A stretch of 24,321 nucleotides of DNA, from positions 1 through 24,321 of the IMG/VR virus record IMGVR_UViG_3300031886_000041; one strand, written 5' to 3'. The notes under the pieces are model-generated. The model worked only from the letters and a program-made list of their open reading frames with translations, was not told where the DNA came from and did no database searches. The stretch comes from a virus. Below, piece after piece: positions 1 through 8,321 of this stretch; positions within the stretch are counted from its first letter, which is position 1, and each line of letters begins with the position of its first letter. A program made the translations under genes and the position numbers.

Positions 1-294
1 AAAATCAATATACGTATCAGAATCAGCAGGCCTACCAATTTTAGTATCTATATCTATTTGAGCAAATGAACCAGTAGAAACTGATGAGCCAGATACATTA
101 CCAGTTACTTCAATTGATCCAGTTGTTTGCGAGTCTGAAGTTATAACATGTTTTATAGCGGCGGAACCATCATTCTTTTCGAAAAATATTCGACCATCGT
201 TTGTGTTTATTGCTAATTCGCCTAAATTTAAATCGGAAGTTGTTGGAACTTTTCCGGCTGTCGACGAACGTCTAAGCTTAATTATTTGTGCCAT
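1..294 (-). CDS. Tail fibre / adhesin N-terminal part (3' end cut by window)
   Basis: The frame opens at ATG 294 and runs out of the window after 98 codons, so only the N-terminus is visible. It begins MAQIIKLRRSS and continues with GELAINTNDGRIFF, a pattern seen in N-terminal anchor domains of phage fibres and Mtd-type receptor-binding proteins (short LRR-x-S/T stretch, then GELAxNxxDGxxF). It is followed by Ser/Gly/Thr-rich beta-type sequence (VTGNVSGSSVSTGSF). The start is supported by AAGGAG at 305-310, 10 bases upstream. The N-terminus resembles that of the 862-residue fibre-like gene upstream (both start MAQIIKxRR), so the two are likely paralogues binding the same site on the virion. 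Fibre role is inferred from sequence style and position. Confidence 0.75.
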   Translation of the reverse strand, partial: MAQIIKLRRSSTAGKVPTTSDLNLGELAINTNDGRIFFEKNDGSAAIKHVITSDSQTTGSIEVTGNVSGSSVSTGSFAQIDIDTKIGRPADSDTYIDF

Positions 295-339
295 TATATA
301 ACGGCTCCTTTATCTACGCGGGTATTTACCCAGTTACTA

Positions 340-561
340 CTACTTGACTACTACAAATAGCTGTTTTACACTACGAAAAAAATCTTTGCTGGCTTTGGAC
401 ACATAATCCATATTTCTCTGAACTTGTGTAAATCCTTTATCCTTTTGAACCTGTCTATTTAGCTGGTCCAATTTCTTATGTAATTCTGCAATATCCTTAA
501 TCCAATCTCTAACTTCTTTCTGAAATTTTTTACTACTACCTACTGGACTATCTTTTGGCAT
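340..561 (-). CDS. Small charged helical protein between two fibre genes
   Basis: A 73-residue protein starting MPKDSPVGSSKKFQKEVRDW. A longer reading from 615 is possible, but the ATG at 561 overlaps the stop of the upstream fibre gene by one base (TAATG), the usual coupling arrangement in this window, so I prefer it. Residues 11-68 are Lys/Glu/Gln-rich with hydrophobic residues spaced as in amphipathic helices (VRDWIKDIAELHKKLDQL), suggesting a helical hairpin or coiled coil. I do not recognise the family. Its place between two fibre-type genes would suit a fibre chaperone or small attachment protein, but that is inference. The reading frame ends with three consecutive in-frame stops (TAG TAG TAA, 342-334). 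Confidence 0.6.
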   Translation of the reverse strand: MPKDSPVGSSKKFQKEVRDWIKDIAELHKKLDQLNRQVQKDKGFTQVQRNMDYVSKASKDFFRSVKQLFVVVK

Positions 562-3149
562 TAAAATGATCCGCCATCTATTGTTTGAGTCATGGCCCAA
601 GCTGAACCATTCCATTGTACATATTCTCCAGCTGTATCACCATTGGTGCTGGTACTTGATGGAGCCGTAACGAAATCTACAGTTTCGTCAGCTGCTTGAT
701 ACATTATTCTTGGTACAGTAGTTGTTGAATAATTTAATTTTAAATCACTACCAACTTCTAAAGCAGAAGCACTAACTTGGAACCCTGCTTGAGCATGTAA
801 CTCGCCTACAAAATCTGCAACTCCAGCTACATTAAGTGTTCCATCAATATCAACATCATCCAAGTTTGCTGTTCCATTAATATCTGCATTACCTTCAATA
901 TCTAATGAATCACCATCTATTTCACCAGTTACAGTTATACTATCAACATAAACATCTTTCCAACGAACTCCTGTAGAACCTAAATCGACATCACTATCGG
1001 ATTGTGGTCCGAATATATTATCGCCCAAATAAACTTGTTCTACATTAGCCGCATAAAAATGTATTTCATCTGCGGTTTCAAAATCTATTTTTGTTTGGTC
1101 ATCTTCACCAATTTTTATATCTGTTGCTAATAATGATGTAATAGTTGTCTGTGCTGATGTTATTGCAACATCATTAGCGTTTGCAGTTATACCATCTCCA
1201 CCAATTACATTTATCACTCCACTTGTGGCAGTCGTTCCTGCTCCTGCTAATCCTGTGGCTACACCATCGGATAGATGAGCGTCGTCAACCGCACCAGCGG
1301 CCAACTCATCGCTATCTACTGCATCATCTGCCAAATGTTCATTGTCAATAGAACCTGCCGCATAATGTTCTGAATCAATTTCATCATCGCCTATCATTGC
1401 GTTAACAACTTCACCTGTCCCAATGGATATTGTTACATTACCCGTTGCACCGCTTACATCTATACCACTTCCTGCTACCGCTGTTGATACATAATTTCCT
1501 GTTGTTCCAGTACCAAGAGTAATCTGTCCGCCGTTTGCTGAGTCAGCGTGAGTATGAGTAGCGTTTGTAAAACTACCAATCGTTGGTGTGGTTAAAGTTT
1601 TATTTGTAAGTGTGTCGGTTGAACTAATAGTTACTAGATTAACTTCTGCATCTTTCAATCCACCTATCCATCGATCTTCACTAACATCCCAAAGTAATGA
1701 ACCAGTTTCTGCCGTATCTTCATCTCTAATATAAAAACCACCATCACCTGCTGCCGCACCGGCATTTAATTCTATAATTCTATCCCCGATATCAAGCTGT
1801 GAAGAACTAATAAAAGTTGTAGTTCCCATAACATCTAATGAACCAGCAATAGTTAACTTACCATCTGCTAATGTCATCAAGTCTGTATCAGAAGTATGTC
1901 CAATTGTTGTACCATTAACGATTACACTATCTACAGTAAGTGTCGTTAATGTCCCAAGACTTGTTATATTGGGTTGAGTTGCTTGAGTTGTTGCTGTATT
2001 CGGTGCTAAACCAGCTATTGTAGATACCGCTCCTGCAGTTAAACCTGCTGCGGTTCCTGTTAAGTTTGTTGCTACACCACTTGCTGGTGTTCCCAACGCT
2101 GGTGTTACTAATGTGGGTGAAGTTGCAAAAACTGCTACACCGGTTCCTGTTTCATCAGAAAGAATACCGCGTAATTGTGCAGATGTAGTTGCTGCCATAA
2201 CCGATAAATTATTTGAAGTATAAACTCCACTAGTTACTGTATCTGCGTTCCCTGTTAATGCACCTATAAATCCAGTTGCAGTTATTTTTCCGGTTGACGG
2301 ATTATATGTTAAAGTTCCATCTGATTCTAATCCAATATTTCCACCATCTACATCACCAGCTGAAGTAAATATAATTGCGTTATCTTCGTTTGTAGATTCA
2401 TTATCAGAAATGGTTACTGTTGTTGCTACAGCTGCAGTTGTTGCGTTTGTTACTGTAACTCCTGCAATAACTGTATTTAAAGCCGATCCGCCAACAGTAA
2501 TTGCATCGGCTTCTAATGTCCCATCGACATCAACATCAACTGAAACATCTAATGAACCTGTCAAGGATAACAAAGTTCCATCAAATGTAGCGTTTGCTTC
2601 TCCGTTAACTGTAGATGAATCGACAGAAGATACTAATCTATTATTACCAGAATTTGTATATGAAGCAATTGCTGCTGAAGTTAAATTTGTTATTCCACCA
2701 CCATCGCCTACTAAGTGACCAAAAGAACCTGTTGAAGCTCCAGAACCACTAACAGAACCATCAGACTGTATACTAAAATTACTACCTGTTGCGGTAAAGG
2801 ATCCTGAAACACCTAAACTACCTGTAACAAATTGACCGGCTATATTACCAGTTAAATCTAAAGTTGAATTTCCAGCAGTATGTAAATAAACTAATTTATA
2901 CGTTGCTGTATCATAAAATTGAATATCGTTGTATGATGCACCTATATTACCAGCAGTTAATGTTGGTACAGTTGAACCATAATGAAGACGACCGACAACG
3001 AAACCACTCGCATTTGCTCCATCACCTATATGAACAATTGGAGTTCCGGAAAAAAATGATCCTGTTGATACTCCAATTTCTGCAGCATTAAGCGTCTTAG
3101 TCTTAAGCTGTTCTGGGGTTCCTCGTCTATGTTTTATAATCTGAGCCAT
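561..3149 (-). CDS. Large fibre-like virion structural protein
   Basis: An 862-residue protein with N-terminus MAQIIKHRRGTPEQL followed by AAEIGVSTGSFFSGTPIVHIGDG, the style of phage receptor-binding/fibre N-terminal anchors (RRGT...GEIGV...IGDG). The rest is low in Cys, Lys and Arg and rich in Gly, Ser, Thr, Asp and Ala, with many short beta-strand repeats (TGSLGVSGSFTATGS near residue 110; TDTLTNKTLTTPTIGSFTN in the middle; DGTANLDDVDIDGTLNVAG-like repeats near the C-terminus), as expected for an elongated beta-structured trimeric fibre. The segment DSDVDLGSTGVRWKDVYVDS resembles a motif common in phage fibres. The start has GGAG about 8 bases upstream and an AT-rich box at 3181-3190. Tail fibre or baseplate-attached adhesin is the best guess; the host receptor is unknown. 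Confidence 0.75.
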   Translation of the reverse strand: MAQIIKHRRGTPEQLKTKTLNAAEIGVSTGSFFSGTPIVHIGDGANASGFVVGRLHYGSTVPTLTAGNIGASYNDIQFYDTATYKLVYLHTAGNSTLDLTGNIAGQFVTGSLGVSGSFTATGSNFSIQSDGSVSGSGASTGSFGHLVGDGGGITNLTSAAIASYTNSGNNRLVSSVDSSTVNGEANATFDGTLLSLTGSLDVSVDVDVDGTLEADAITVGGSALNTVIAGVTVTNATTAAVATTVTISDNESTNEDNAIIFTSAGDVDGGNIGLESDGTLTYNPSTGKITATGFIGALTGNADTVTSGVYTSNNLSVMAATTSAQLRGILSDETGTGVAVFATSPTLVTPALGTPASGVATNLTGTAAGLTAGAVSTIAGLAPNTATTQATQPNITSLGTLTTLTVDSVIVNGTTIGHTSDTDLMTLADGKLTIAGSLDVMGTTTFISSSQLDIGDRIIELNAGAAAGDGGFYIRDEDTAETGSLLWDVSEDRWIGGLKDAEVNLVTISSTDTLTNKTLTTPTIGSFTNATHTHADSANGGQITLGTGTTGNYVSTAVAGSGIDVSGATGNVTISIGTGEVVNAMIGDDEIDSEHYAAGSIDNEHLADDAVDSDELAAGAVDDAHLSDGVATGLAGAGTTATSGVINVIGGDGITANANDVAITSAQTTITSLLATDIKIGEDDQTKIDFETADEIHFYAANVEQVYLGDNIFGPQSDSDVDLGSTGVRWKDVYVDSITVTGEIDGDSLDIEGNADINGTANLDDVDIDGTLNVAGVADFVGELHAQAGFQVSASALEVGSDLKLNYSTTTVPRIMYQAADETVDFVTAPSSTSTNGDTAGEYVQWNGSAWAMTQTIDGGSF

Positions 3150-3180
3150 TTAAAATCTCCAATAATGCGCACACATTTGT

Positions 3181-3190
3181 TAATAAATAC
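3181..3190 (-). promoter_or_regulatory. AT-rich box, candidate phage promoter element
   Basis: The coding strand reads GTATTTATTA here, in the 46-base gap between the 141-residue gene and the 862-residue fibre gene, ending about 31 bases before the ATG. Almost the same box occurs at 6596-6605, 9514-9523 and 12100-12109, all in intergenic gaps. It is not the canonical T4 late promoter TATAAATA on the coding strand; promoter function is inferred from position and recurrence. Confidence 0.4.
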
Positions 3191-3195
3191 TACTT

Positions 3196-3621
3196 TTATT
3201 CAAAACCATCGCCTAAATCTATTACCGTATCCGCGCTTTGGGTGGTCCATGTACCCAATCCTTCTATCTTTAATTTTGCTTCTTCTGTTATTCCTTGAAG
3301 AGCGCCATCAACAAGTTTAACACTGCTAGAAACTATATGTGGTTTATCTAATTCCAGTTGATGAAAGACTGCAGATCCGCAAACAACTAAACCACCTACT
3401 TCTAACGCACCGTTAATTTCATTTGTAAAAAATTTATCCAATCCTTCATCTGATTTTAACCCAGTAACTACCATAGTATCAAATACGGGATCAGGATTAT
3501 ACCAATTTACCGTATTTTCTGTTACACCGGTGGGAGGTGGGATTTCAATATTACTACCTGTTACCGATAAACCACTACCGCTAACAGATAAATATAAACT
3601 ATTTTTAGGGCCGGATGCCAT
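3196..3621 (-). CDS. Small structural protein sharing the gp15-like C-terminal module
   Basis: A 141-residue protein of no family I can name. Residues 1-35 are Ser/Gly-rich (SLYLSVSGSGLSVTGSN) and resemble fibre repeats. Residues 78-141 align with the last 66 residues of the upstream gp15-like protein with about one gap. Shared positions include F-x-Q-L (F86, Q88, L89), AKLxIxGLG (115-123) and AD-xx-IDLG near the end (130-137). It is therefore probably a paralogous virion component built on the same C-terminal domain. The start is ATG with AAGG about 10 bases upstream, 13 bases after the gp15-like stop. Likely a neck, tail-tip or decoration protein; function unknown. Confidence 0.7.
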   Translation of the reverse strand: MASGPKNSLYLSVSGSGLSVTGSNIEIPPPTGVTENTVNWYNPDPVFDTMVVTGLKSDEGLDKFFTNEINGALEVGGLVVCGSAVFHQLELDKPHIVSSSVKLVDGALQGITEEAKLKIEGLGTWTTQSADTVIDLGDGFE

Positions 3622-3634
3622 CTAATTGTTTCCT

Positions 3635-4915
3635 TTAGTTAAATGCGTCGCCACCTAAATCAATAATATTTGAGTCCGCTACGTTTGAAAAAATACCCAA
3701 TCCTGCAATTTCTAATTTTGCACTATGAGTTGCTTCACCTATAATTGCATCTCCGATTTCCATTGCTCCAGAAACTATCATTGCTGCGGAACCAGAATCC
3801 AATTGTCTAAATATTGTCTGGCCATTTACTATCATAGATCCACTAACCGTCATTGATCCAGAAACATTAAATGATTCAATAGTAATATTATCACCAACTT
3901 CTATAGCACTAGCCGTAACCGTATTAAATGTTACATTATCATCAAGTTTTATTGTATCTATTACTTCACTGTAACCATTGTACTGAATAAATTCATTTCC
4001 ACTAGCAAACGATACATTTTGACCTGCTATTATTTTAAGGTTTTCAAATTGTCCACTAGTTCGTGTAACACCGCCAGTGTTTACTGTTGATAATACCCTA
4101 ACTGTTTTAACACCCTCTGTATCTATATCAGTTATTGGTAAAATGCTTAATTCACTTTCATTTTCTACGGTAATTTGTTTTGGTGTTATAAATTTTTCAG
4201 TATTAACAGGATTAAACTGTTCGGGTAACAAATATCCTCTAAGGGTTACCGAAAATGTAGTTTTTATATTTCTCCGGTCATTCTCATACTCACTGCCATC
4301 TTCAAAACTATCAATGGTAGTTCTAAATCTAAATTTTCCTGGTTCTCCCCAATAAGAACCTTCAGCCCAATTAATCTTTTCAACAACAGAATTCATTTGA
4401 TCTGTAAAACTAGTCCAGACTGTAAAATCGTAACTTAATACCATATAATCAGGAACTGAAACTGCATACATTTCCTTCTTTGGAATAATTCCTTTAAGAG
4501 CAGATAATTTATCATATCTGTTTTCTCTAGTATACTGTGACTGAAATGTTTGAAAAAGTTTTGGAGATTGTGGATCTAACTTATCTACTGGAATTGATTC
4601 ATCCTTAGTCATAGATGTACGTTTAAACGCAATTGCCGGAGCCATTATTTTTCTTTTACGATCTCGTATGTAACCCTGTCGTTGTATAGCAGCCCATCGT
4701 TCTGGATTTGCATAAATAACTGGAACCTTTACTTGTTCTCCATGCTCTACTATAGTGGGCTTTATTACATTTTCAAAATAATAAAATATAGCTGAATCAA
4801 TATCTAATAAACCGACCGAAAGATTTTTTGTCGTATCTGATGCTCTAGAAACTTCACGACCTCTATTTCTCTTTTCTGCTTCCGTTTGTCTATTTTTTGG
4901 TGTTTTCTTTGCCAT
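3635..4915 (-). CDS. 15: gp15-like proximal tail sheath stabiliser / tail terminator with extra C-terminal module
   Basis: Residues about 32-236 follow the pattern of T4 gp15, the protein that caps the tail tube and sheath and joins tail to head. Visible matches are GEQVKVPVIYANPERW (59-74; T4 has an FIRVPITYASKEHF stretch), a Pro-rich IMAPAIAFKR (90-99), YMVLSYDFTVWTSFTDQMNSV (157-177; T4 IYELSIFTRYEDDMFQI) and IKTTFSVTLRGYLLPEQ (217-233; T4 IEWSLTFEVNGWMYPP). T4 gp15 is 272 residues; this one is 426. The extra C-terminal part, from about residue 250, is beta-rich and fibre-like (SGSMTVSGSMIVNG) and ends in a 66-residue module repeated in the next gene. The N-terminus is basic. The ATG overlaps the gp14-like stop by one base (TAATG). 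The gp15 call is from remembered family pattern, not a search. Confidence 0.75.
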   Translation of the reverse strand: MAKKTPKNRQTEAEKRNRGREVSRASDTTKNLSVGLLDIDSAIFYYFENVIKPTIVEHGEQVKVPVIYANPERWAAIQRQGYIRDRKRKIMAPAIAFKRTSMTKDESIPVDKLDPQSPKLFQTFQSQYTRENRYDKLSALKGIIPKKEMYAVSVPDYMVLSYDFTVWTSFTDQMNSVVEKINWAEGSYWGEPGKFRFRTTIDSFEDGSEYENDRRNIKTTFSVTLRGYLLPEQFNPVNTEKFITPKQITVENESELSILPITDIDTEGVKTVRVLSTVNTGGVTRTSGQFENLKIIAGQNVSFASGNEFIQYNGYSEVIDTIKLDDNVTFNTVTASAIEVGDNITIESFNVSGSMTVSGSMIVNGQTIFRQLDSGSAAMIVSGAMEIGDAIIGEATHSAKLEIAGLGIFSNVADSNIIDLGGDAFN

Positions 4916-5400
4916 TACTGTGCTCTAGTTCTTTCAACGTTTAATCTAGTAACTTCTGTTAAATAAGCCGTTGCTATTACAGAGTGATTTTGATCAAACA
5001 TTCCTCCAACAAGTTGATTTTCGTTAACTGCATTAATTGCCCAATAAGCATAATTCCATTCTAAATAATCCCCAATATCAACTATAACATCCGAATCTAT
5101 TAATGATTGTCTTAAAAAACCAAACGTTGCATTTTGGTTTAAATCTGGACCGAATTCAGTTTGTTCAAAATCAAAATCTTCAGCTTCAATAGTACAAGCT
5201 AATTTAATTCCCTTACTCCAAGCCTTTCCACTAGAAGCTTCTCCATAAAGGTTTGTTTCAGTTTCGTATGCATCTACCTTGTAGAGATGTACAATTTGAT
5301 TTATTATACCATCTTTACTGGTTTTTGGGTCCCCCAATACTTCCTTATTTACGGTATCGAAAAAGTCTAAATCCCTGTTCCGTATAAATCTTCCAGCCAT
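4915..5400 (-). CDS. 14: gp14-like neck protein
   Basis: A 161-residue protein between the gp13-like and gp15-like genes, the same order as in T4. It carries a pattern typical of reduced gp14-like neck proteins in distant T4 relatives: INQIVHLYKVDAYETETNLYGEA, where T4 has a REY-x-DxxFGED stretch, and DSDVIVDIGDYLEWNYAYWAINAV, which resembles the gp14 segment on baseline-state and interface positions. Length is well below T4 gp14 (256 residues). The expected role is completing the head connector so that the assembled tail can dock. The start has AGGA about 8 bases upstream. Identity rests mainly on gene order and weak motif likeness, so a generic head-tail connector protein is the safe alternative. 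Confidence 0.6.
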   Translation of the reverse strand: MAGRFIRNRDLDFFDTVNKEVLGDPKTSKDGIINQIVHLYKVDAYETETNLYGEASSGKAWSKGIKLACTIEAEDFDFEQTEFGPDLNQNATFGFLRQSLIDSDVIVDIGDYLEWNYAYWAINAVNENQLVGGMFDQNHSVIATAYLTEVTRLNVERTRAQ

Positions 5401-5404
5401 TGAG

Positions 5405-6562
5405 TTATCCTATATAAATGCTAAGCGGTACTTTACTCAGTTTCTCCTGTAAACGTGCACCTTCTTCGCTATCAGCTTCCATCATTATCCTTCTGCTGGT
5501 TTGTTCTAATGTTTCTCTAAGCTCTGCAATTAAAGCTTCTTTTTCCGTGGTAGCTTCACTACGTAAAGTTTCGCCATCCATGTTAATTTCTGAATTTGGA
5601 ATGGGAACTGATCCAAATTTACTCCTAATATTACCTAGAAGTTCTTTGCACAATGCCAATCCATATTTTCTGATCCACTGTTTTCCTACATCATTAATAA
5701 ACTTATATTGCATATTATCATACGGAACATTGGAAAAATCCGAAATAACATCAGCAGATCCACTATAATTTGCTTGTGTTGAATTGTCTCTATCTGAAAC
5801 AACAATATAATCAAACCATAATTTATAATCGCTTAATGGTATTGGAAACAATTTTAATTTATTATTAATAAGAGTAAAAGAATACGCTGATTTTCTAATT
5901 TGATCATTAAATTCTATTGCTTGTAATCTAAGTAAATCTTCGAAAACTGGCATTAAAACAAATGATGTAGCCGGAGAAAATTGACCAAATCCAAACCCTT
6001 CTACAAAATTTGCTGTTCCATAACCCGTAGTTGAATACGGATCATAATATTTGTTAACCGCTGGTTTTGCTTCATGAAAAATTTTCTTAATTTCAATTGC
6101 TTCTCCAGAATGAGATACACTAGCATACAATGCATTTAGATCGTAATCTTGACTTCCACTAACAACATCTATACTTCCTTTTTGCCAATCTACAAATCCA
6201 CCTACACCAACTTCAGCACCATATTGCTGACTAATATTAATAACATTTCCTAAATTTGGTGTTATTCTCTTGTGTGTAAAATCATTAGTTGACCCGGTAA
6301 CTTGACCTTTTAGATGAAGTAAATTATCCCTAATATTAAATTGGTTTACCTGAGCACTATATTCTGATACAGCTTCTTCAAAGCATGCATAAAAAGATCC
6401 GGATTGTAATTCTACATCTACAATCGGATACCCTAATCGTCTTCCGGACCAATCTGCAAATTTATCTGCAGAAGATGTGAATTCACTATCGGCATCATAA
6501 AAACCGTAAGGTGTTTGACCAGAAGAAAATGTGCTACTTCCTTGCCATATTGTTACAGCCAT
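5405..6562 (-). CDS. 13: gp13-like neck protein
   Basis: A 385-residue protein beginning MAVTIWQGSSTF. A TTG 12 bases further upstream is in frame, but it overlaps the GGAG ribosome site (6569-6572), so the ATG at 6562 is the real start. Features recalled from T4-type gp13 neck proteins are YPIVDVELQSGSFYACFEEAV (about 45-65) and, near the C-terminus, WIRKYGLALCKELLGNIRSKF (296-316) followed by PIPNSEINMDGETLRSEA and a charged helix. gp13 sits below the portal and, with gp14, closes the DNA-filled head before tail joining. T4 gp13 is 309 residues, so this one is somewhat longer. It is the first gene after the capsid terminator and is preceded by an AT-rich box at 6596-6605. Confidence 0.75.
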   Translation of the reverse strand: MAVTIWQGSSTFSSGQTPYGFYDADSEFTSSADKFADWSGRRLGYPIVDVELQSGSFYACFEEAVSEYSAQVNQFNIRDNLLHLKGQVTGSTNDFTHKRITPNLGNVINISQQYGAEVGVGGFVDWQKGSIDVVSGSQDYDLNALYASVSHSGEAIEIKKIFHEAKPAVNKYYDPYSTTGYGTANFVEGFGFGQFSPATSFVLMPVFEDLLRLQAIEFNDQIRKSAYSFTLINNKLKLFPIPLSDYKLWFDYIVVSDRDNSTQANYSGSADVISDFSNVPYDNMQYKFINDVGKQWIRKYGLALCKELLGNIRSKFGSVPIPNSEINMDGETLRSEATTEKEALIAELRETLEQTSRRIMMEADSEEGARLQEKLSKVPLSIYIG

Positions 6563-6595
6563 TTTATTCTCCAAGCTATGTACATATTTACTCTG

Positions 6596-6605
6596 TAATA
6601 AATAT
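6596..6605 (-). promoter_or_regulatory. AT-rich box, candidate promoter for the neck module
   Basis: The coding strand reads ATATTTATTA, 33 bases before the gp13-like ATG and about 36 bases downstream of the intrinsic terminator that ends the capsid gene. A terminator followed at once by this box is what a new transcription unit would look like. It is the best placed of the recurring boxes; function is inferred. Confidence 0.45.
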
Positions 6606-6634
6606 CATAAACCCGAACTTGTAACCGCTAAAAT

Positions 6635-6661
6635 AAAAAAGGGGCTCAAAAGAGCCCCTTT
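6635..6661 (-). terminator. Intrinsic terminator after the major capsid gene
   Basis: On the coding strand a perfect stem GGGGCTC / GAGCCCC with a TTTT loop (6641-6658) is flanked by A and T runs, and the T-run TTTTTTATTTT follows. It lies about 30 bases after the capsid stop codon. The stem is long, GC-rich against an AT-rich background, and uninterrupted, so it is a confident rho-independent terminator. The flanking A run means it could also stop transcription from the other strand. Confidence 0.92.
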
Positions 6662-6688
6662 AATACTGATACAAATATAAAGCCTAAA

Positions 6689-8308
6689 TTAGACGTTATC
6701 TGTATGTGCGACGTTGATCAGGCCGTAAAATTCATTACGAACCATTTTCTTAGCGTAGCGAGTCATCACGCCTCTACGAGGAGTGAAGTTAGTTGGATCA
6801 TAAACAACTGGTGTTAAGATCAACGGAACATACGGAGCATATACAGCACCTGTTTCTAGGAACTGTGCGCCTCTGAATCCAGCCAAGATTTGATCATCTT
6901 GTAAATAAGGATTCTTGAACACGTTGAAACGGTTGTTTAACATACCAACTTTTTGAACGCCCATAGCGTATGATTTGGTCACATCACCATCTGAATCTGT
7001 AGCAAATCCAGGAATTGACTCAAGAACAGTAGCAACTTCAGGTGATACCACGATGAAGTTTGCGCCACCACGTAGAGTTTTCTTGTGGATTGCGTTAGAA
7101 ACGGATTGTATTTTGTTACCAAGTGTTTGATACCAATCGCCTTTTGTGTAGGCATTTGATGCACCTGATAATTCAGTGTATTCACCACCGGAATATTCAT
7201 ATCCAACGCGTGCGGACCAGTTTTCGGTCTTAGCAGATGCGTTAGATTTTAACATATCGATGATTTCCAAATCGATCTCCATGGTTACATACTCAGAAAG
7301 CATTGCAGTCAATTCTGCTTCAGCATCGACAGCATGATAAGCGTTAAGATCTTGAGCAAGCTCAGGAGTCCATACAGCTTTCAACTTACGAGTCTTAGCA
7401 GTGATTGCGATTGAACGCATCTGGATGTCAACTTCAGGAATACCAGCATTAGATTCTTCAGGATTAGATCCTTCTGAAGCAAATGTAGTTTCGAAGTCAC
7501 CACGTGAGGTGTCAGATGGAGCTACGTGATACGCAATATTAACGACGTCTGCCAATGGAGTATCTTTACCAATCGAACCTGATACGATCATTGATACGGT
7601 AGTACCACTAATTGTAGTGAACGCTGGGTAATGAGCTCTAATCTTTGCAGCCGCTGAACCGGACATTATAGCCCATGCTTTCGCACCGTCTATATCGCCA
7701 TCAGTTGGTGCAGTAAAGGAAATCTTAGTAAGAGATCCTGCTGCAGCCGAAGCTGAAAGGTTTGCATCGAAATGTACGTCAGCTACAGAAGCGGTTGCAG
7801 AGTTTGCATCCGAAACTGCTACTGAAGCAACTGAGTCGTTTATTGAGTAACCCCATTTACCGGCACCGTAAAGACCGCCGGAAGGGTCGCCAGAGCTAGA
7901 AGTATCGCCATACAAGTCACTTGCTTTGGCATGATTATTTTCACCCTGTTGTGTTGAACCATATTTGAAGTCTAAGTAAAAAATTAGACCAGATGGTAGG
8001 TTCATAGGTTGTACAGAAACAAATTCCTGTGCAGATAGTTCAGCAAAGATCCTACGAACTAATGGAAGGGCAACGCCACTCCATTGTTCTTGGTTTGCTG
8101 AAGTTCCCACTTGAGAAGCTTCATCAATTAACTGCTTCGCTTGGTTTTCCAAGAGAACAGCCATTCCAGGAGCTTCTTTTTCGTCTTTAAGTCCTTCGAG
8201 TAGGCCTGTTGGCTCCCACTTGTTGACCAATTTACGTGAGGAATCTAAAAGCACATTATGCGGATTGTACCCACCCATTACATCTTTGATTTCTTTGTTA
8301 AAAGACAT
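6689..8308 (-). CDS. 23: Major capsid protein, T4 gp23 type
   Basis: A 539-residue protein (T4 gp23 is 521) that forms the hexamers of the head. Family matches: LPLVRRIFAEL and SVQPMNLPSGLIFYLDF (81-114; T4 GVQPMNSPTGQVF), LKAVWTPELAQDLNAYHAVDAE (309-330; T4 LKAQYSIELAQDL), RGGANFIVVSPEVATVLE, and a C-terminal YAPYVPLILTP...TRYAKK stretch. Residues about 155-290 are Ser/Ala/Gly-rich and probably form the surface insertion domain. A processing site is plausible after Glu63 (IDE|A), matching the (I/L)xE rule of T4 protease gp21 and close to the T4 cut after Glu65. The gene follows the scaffold by 13 bases, has GGAG before its ATG, and is closed by a strong terminator. Codons here are visibly more GC-rich than in most neighbours, as expected for a highly expressed gene. 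Confidence 0.95.
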   Translation of the reverse strand: MSFNKEIKDVMGGYNPHNVLLDSSRKLVNKWEPTGLLEGLKDEKEAPGMAVLLENQAKQLIDEASQVGTSANQEQWSGVALPLVRRIFAELSAQEFVSVQPMNLPSGLIFYLDFKYGSTQQGENNHAKASDLYGDTSSSGDPSGGLYGAGKWGYSINDSVASVAVSDANSATASVADVHFDANLSASAAAGSLTKISFTAPTDGDIDGAKAWAIMSGSAAAKIRAHYPAFTTISGTTVSMIVSGSIGKDTPLADVVNIAYHVAPSDTSRGDFETTFASEGSNPEESNAGIPEVDIQMRSIAITAKTRKLKAVWTPELAQDLNAYHAVDAEAELTAMLSEYVTMEIDLEIIDMLKSNASAKTENWSARVGYEYSGGEYTELSGASNAYTKGDWYQTLGNKIQSVSNAIHKKTLRGGANFIVVSPEVATVLESIPGFATDSDGDVTKSYAMGVQKVGMLNNRFNVFKNPYLQDDQILAGFRGAQFLETGAVYAPYVPLILTPVVYDPTNFTPRRGVMTRYAKKMVRNEFYGLINVAHTDNV

Positions 8309-8321
8309 TGAGTTTCTCCAA

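Noticed and set aside
325-345. Short palindrome GGGTAAATACCC before the left-end fibre gene
   Set aside because: The possible stem is four or five pairs with a two- to four-base loop; too short to interpret.
562-615. Longer 91-residue version of the small helical gene
   Set aside because: The upstream extension lies inside the end of the fibre gene and would be a simple out-of-frame reading; the ATG at 561 makes a TAATG junction as at other genes here.
6563-6574. TTG start four codons upstream for the gp13-like gene
   Set aside because: The TTG overlaps the GGAG ribosome site; the ATG at 6562 has proper spacing.
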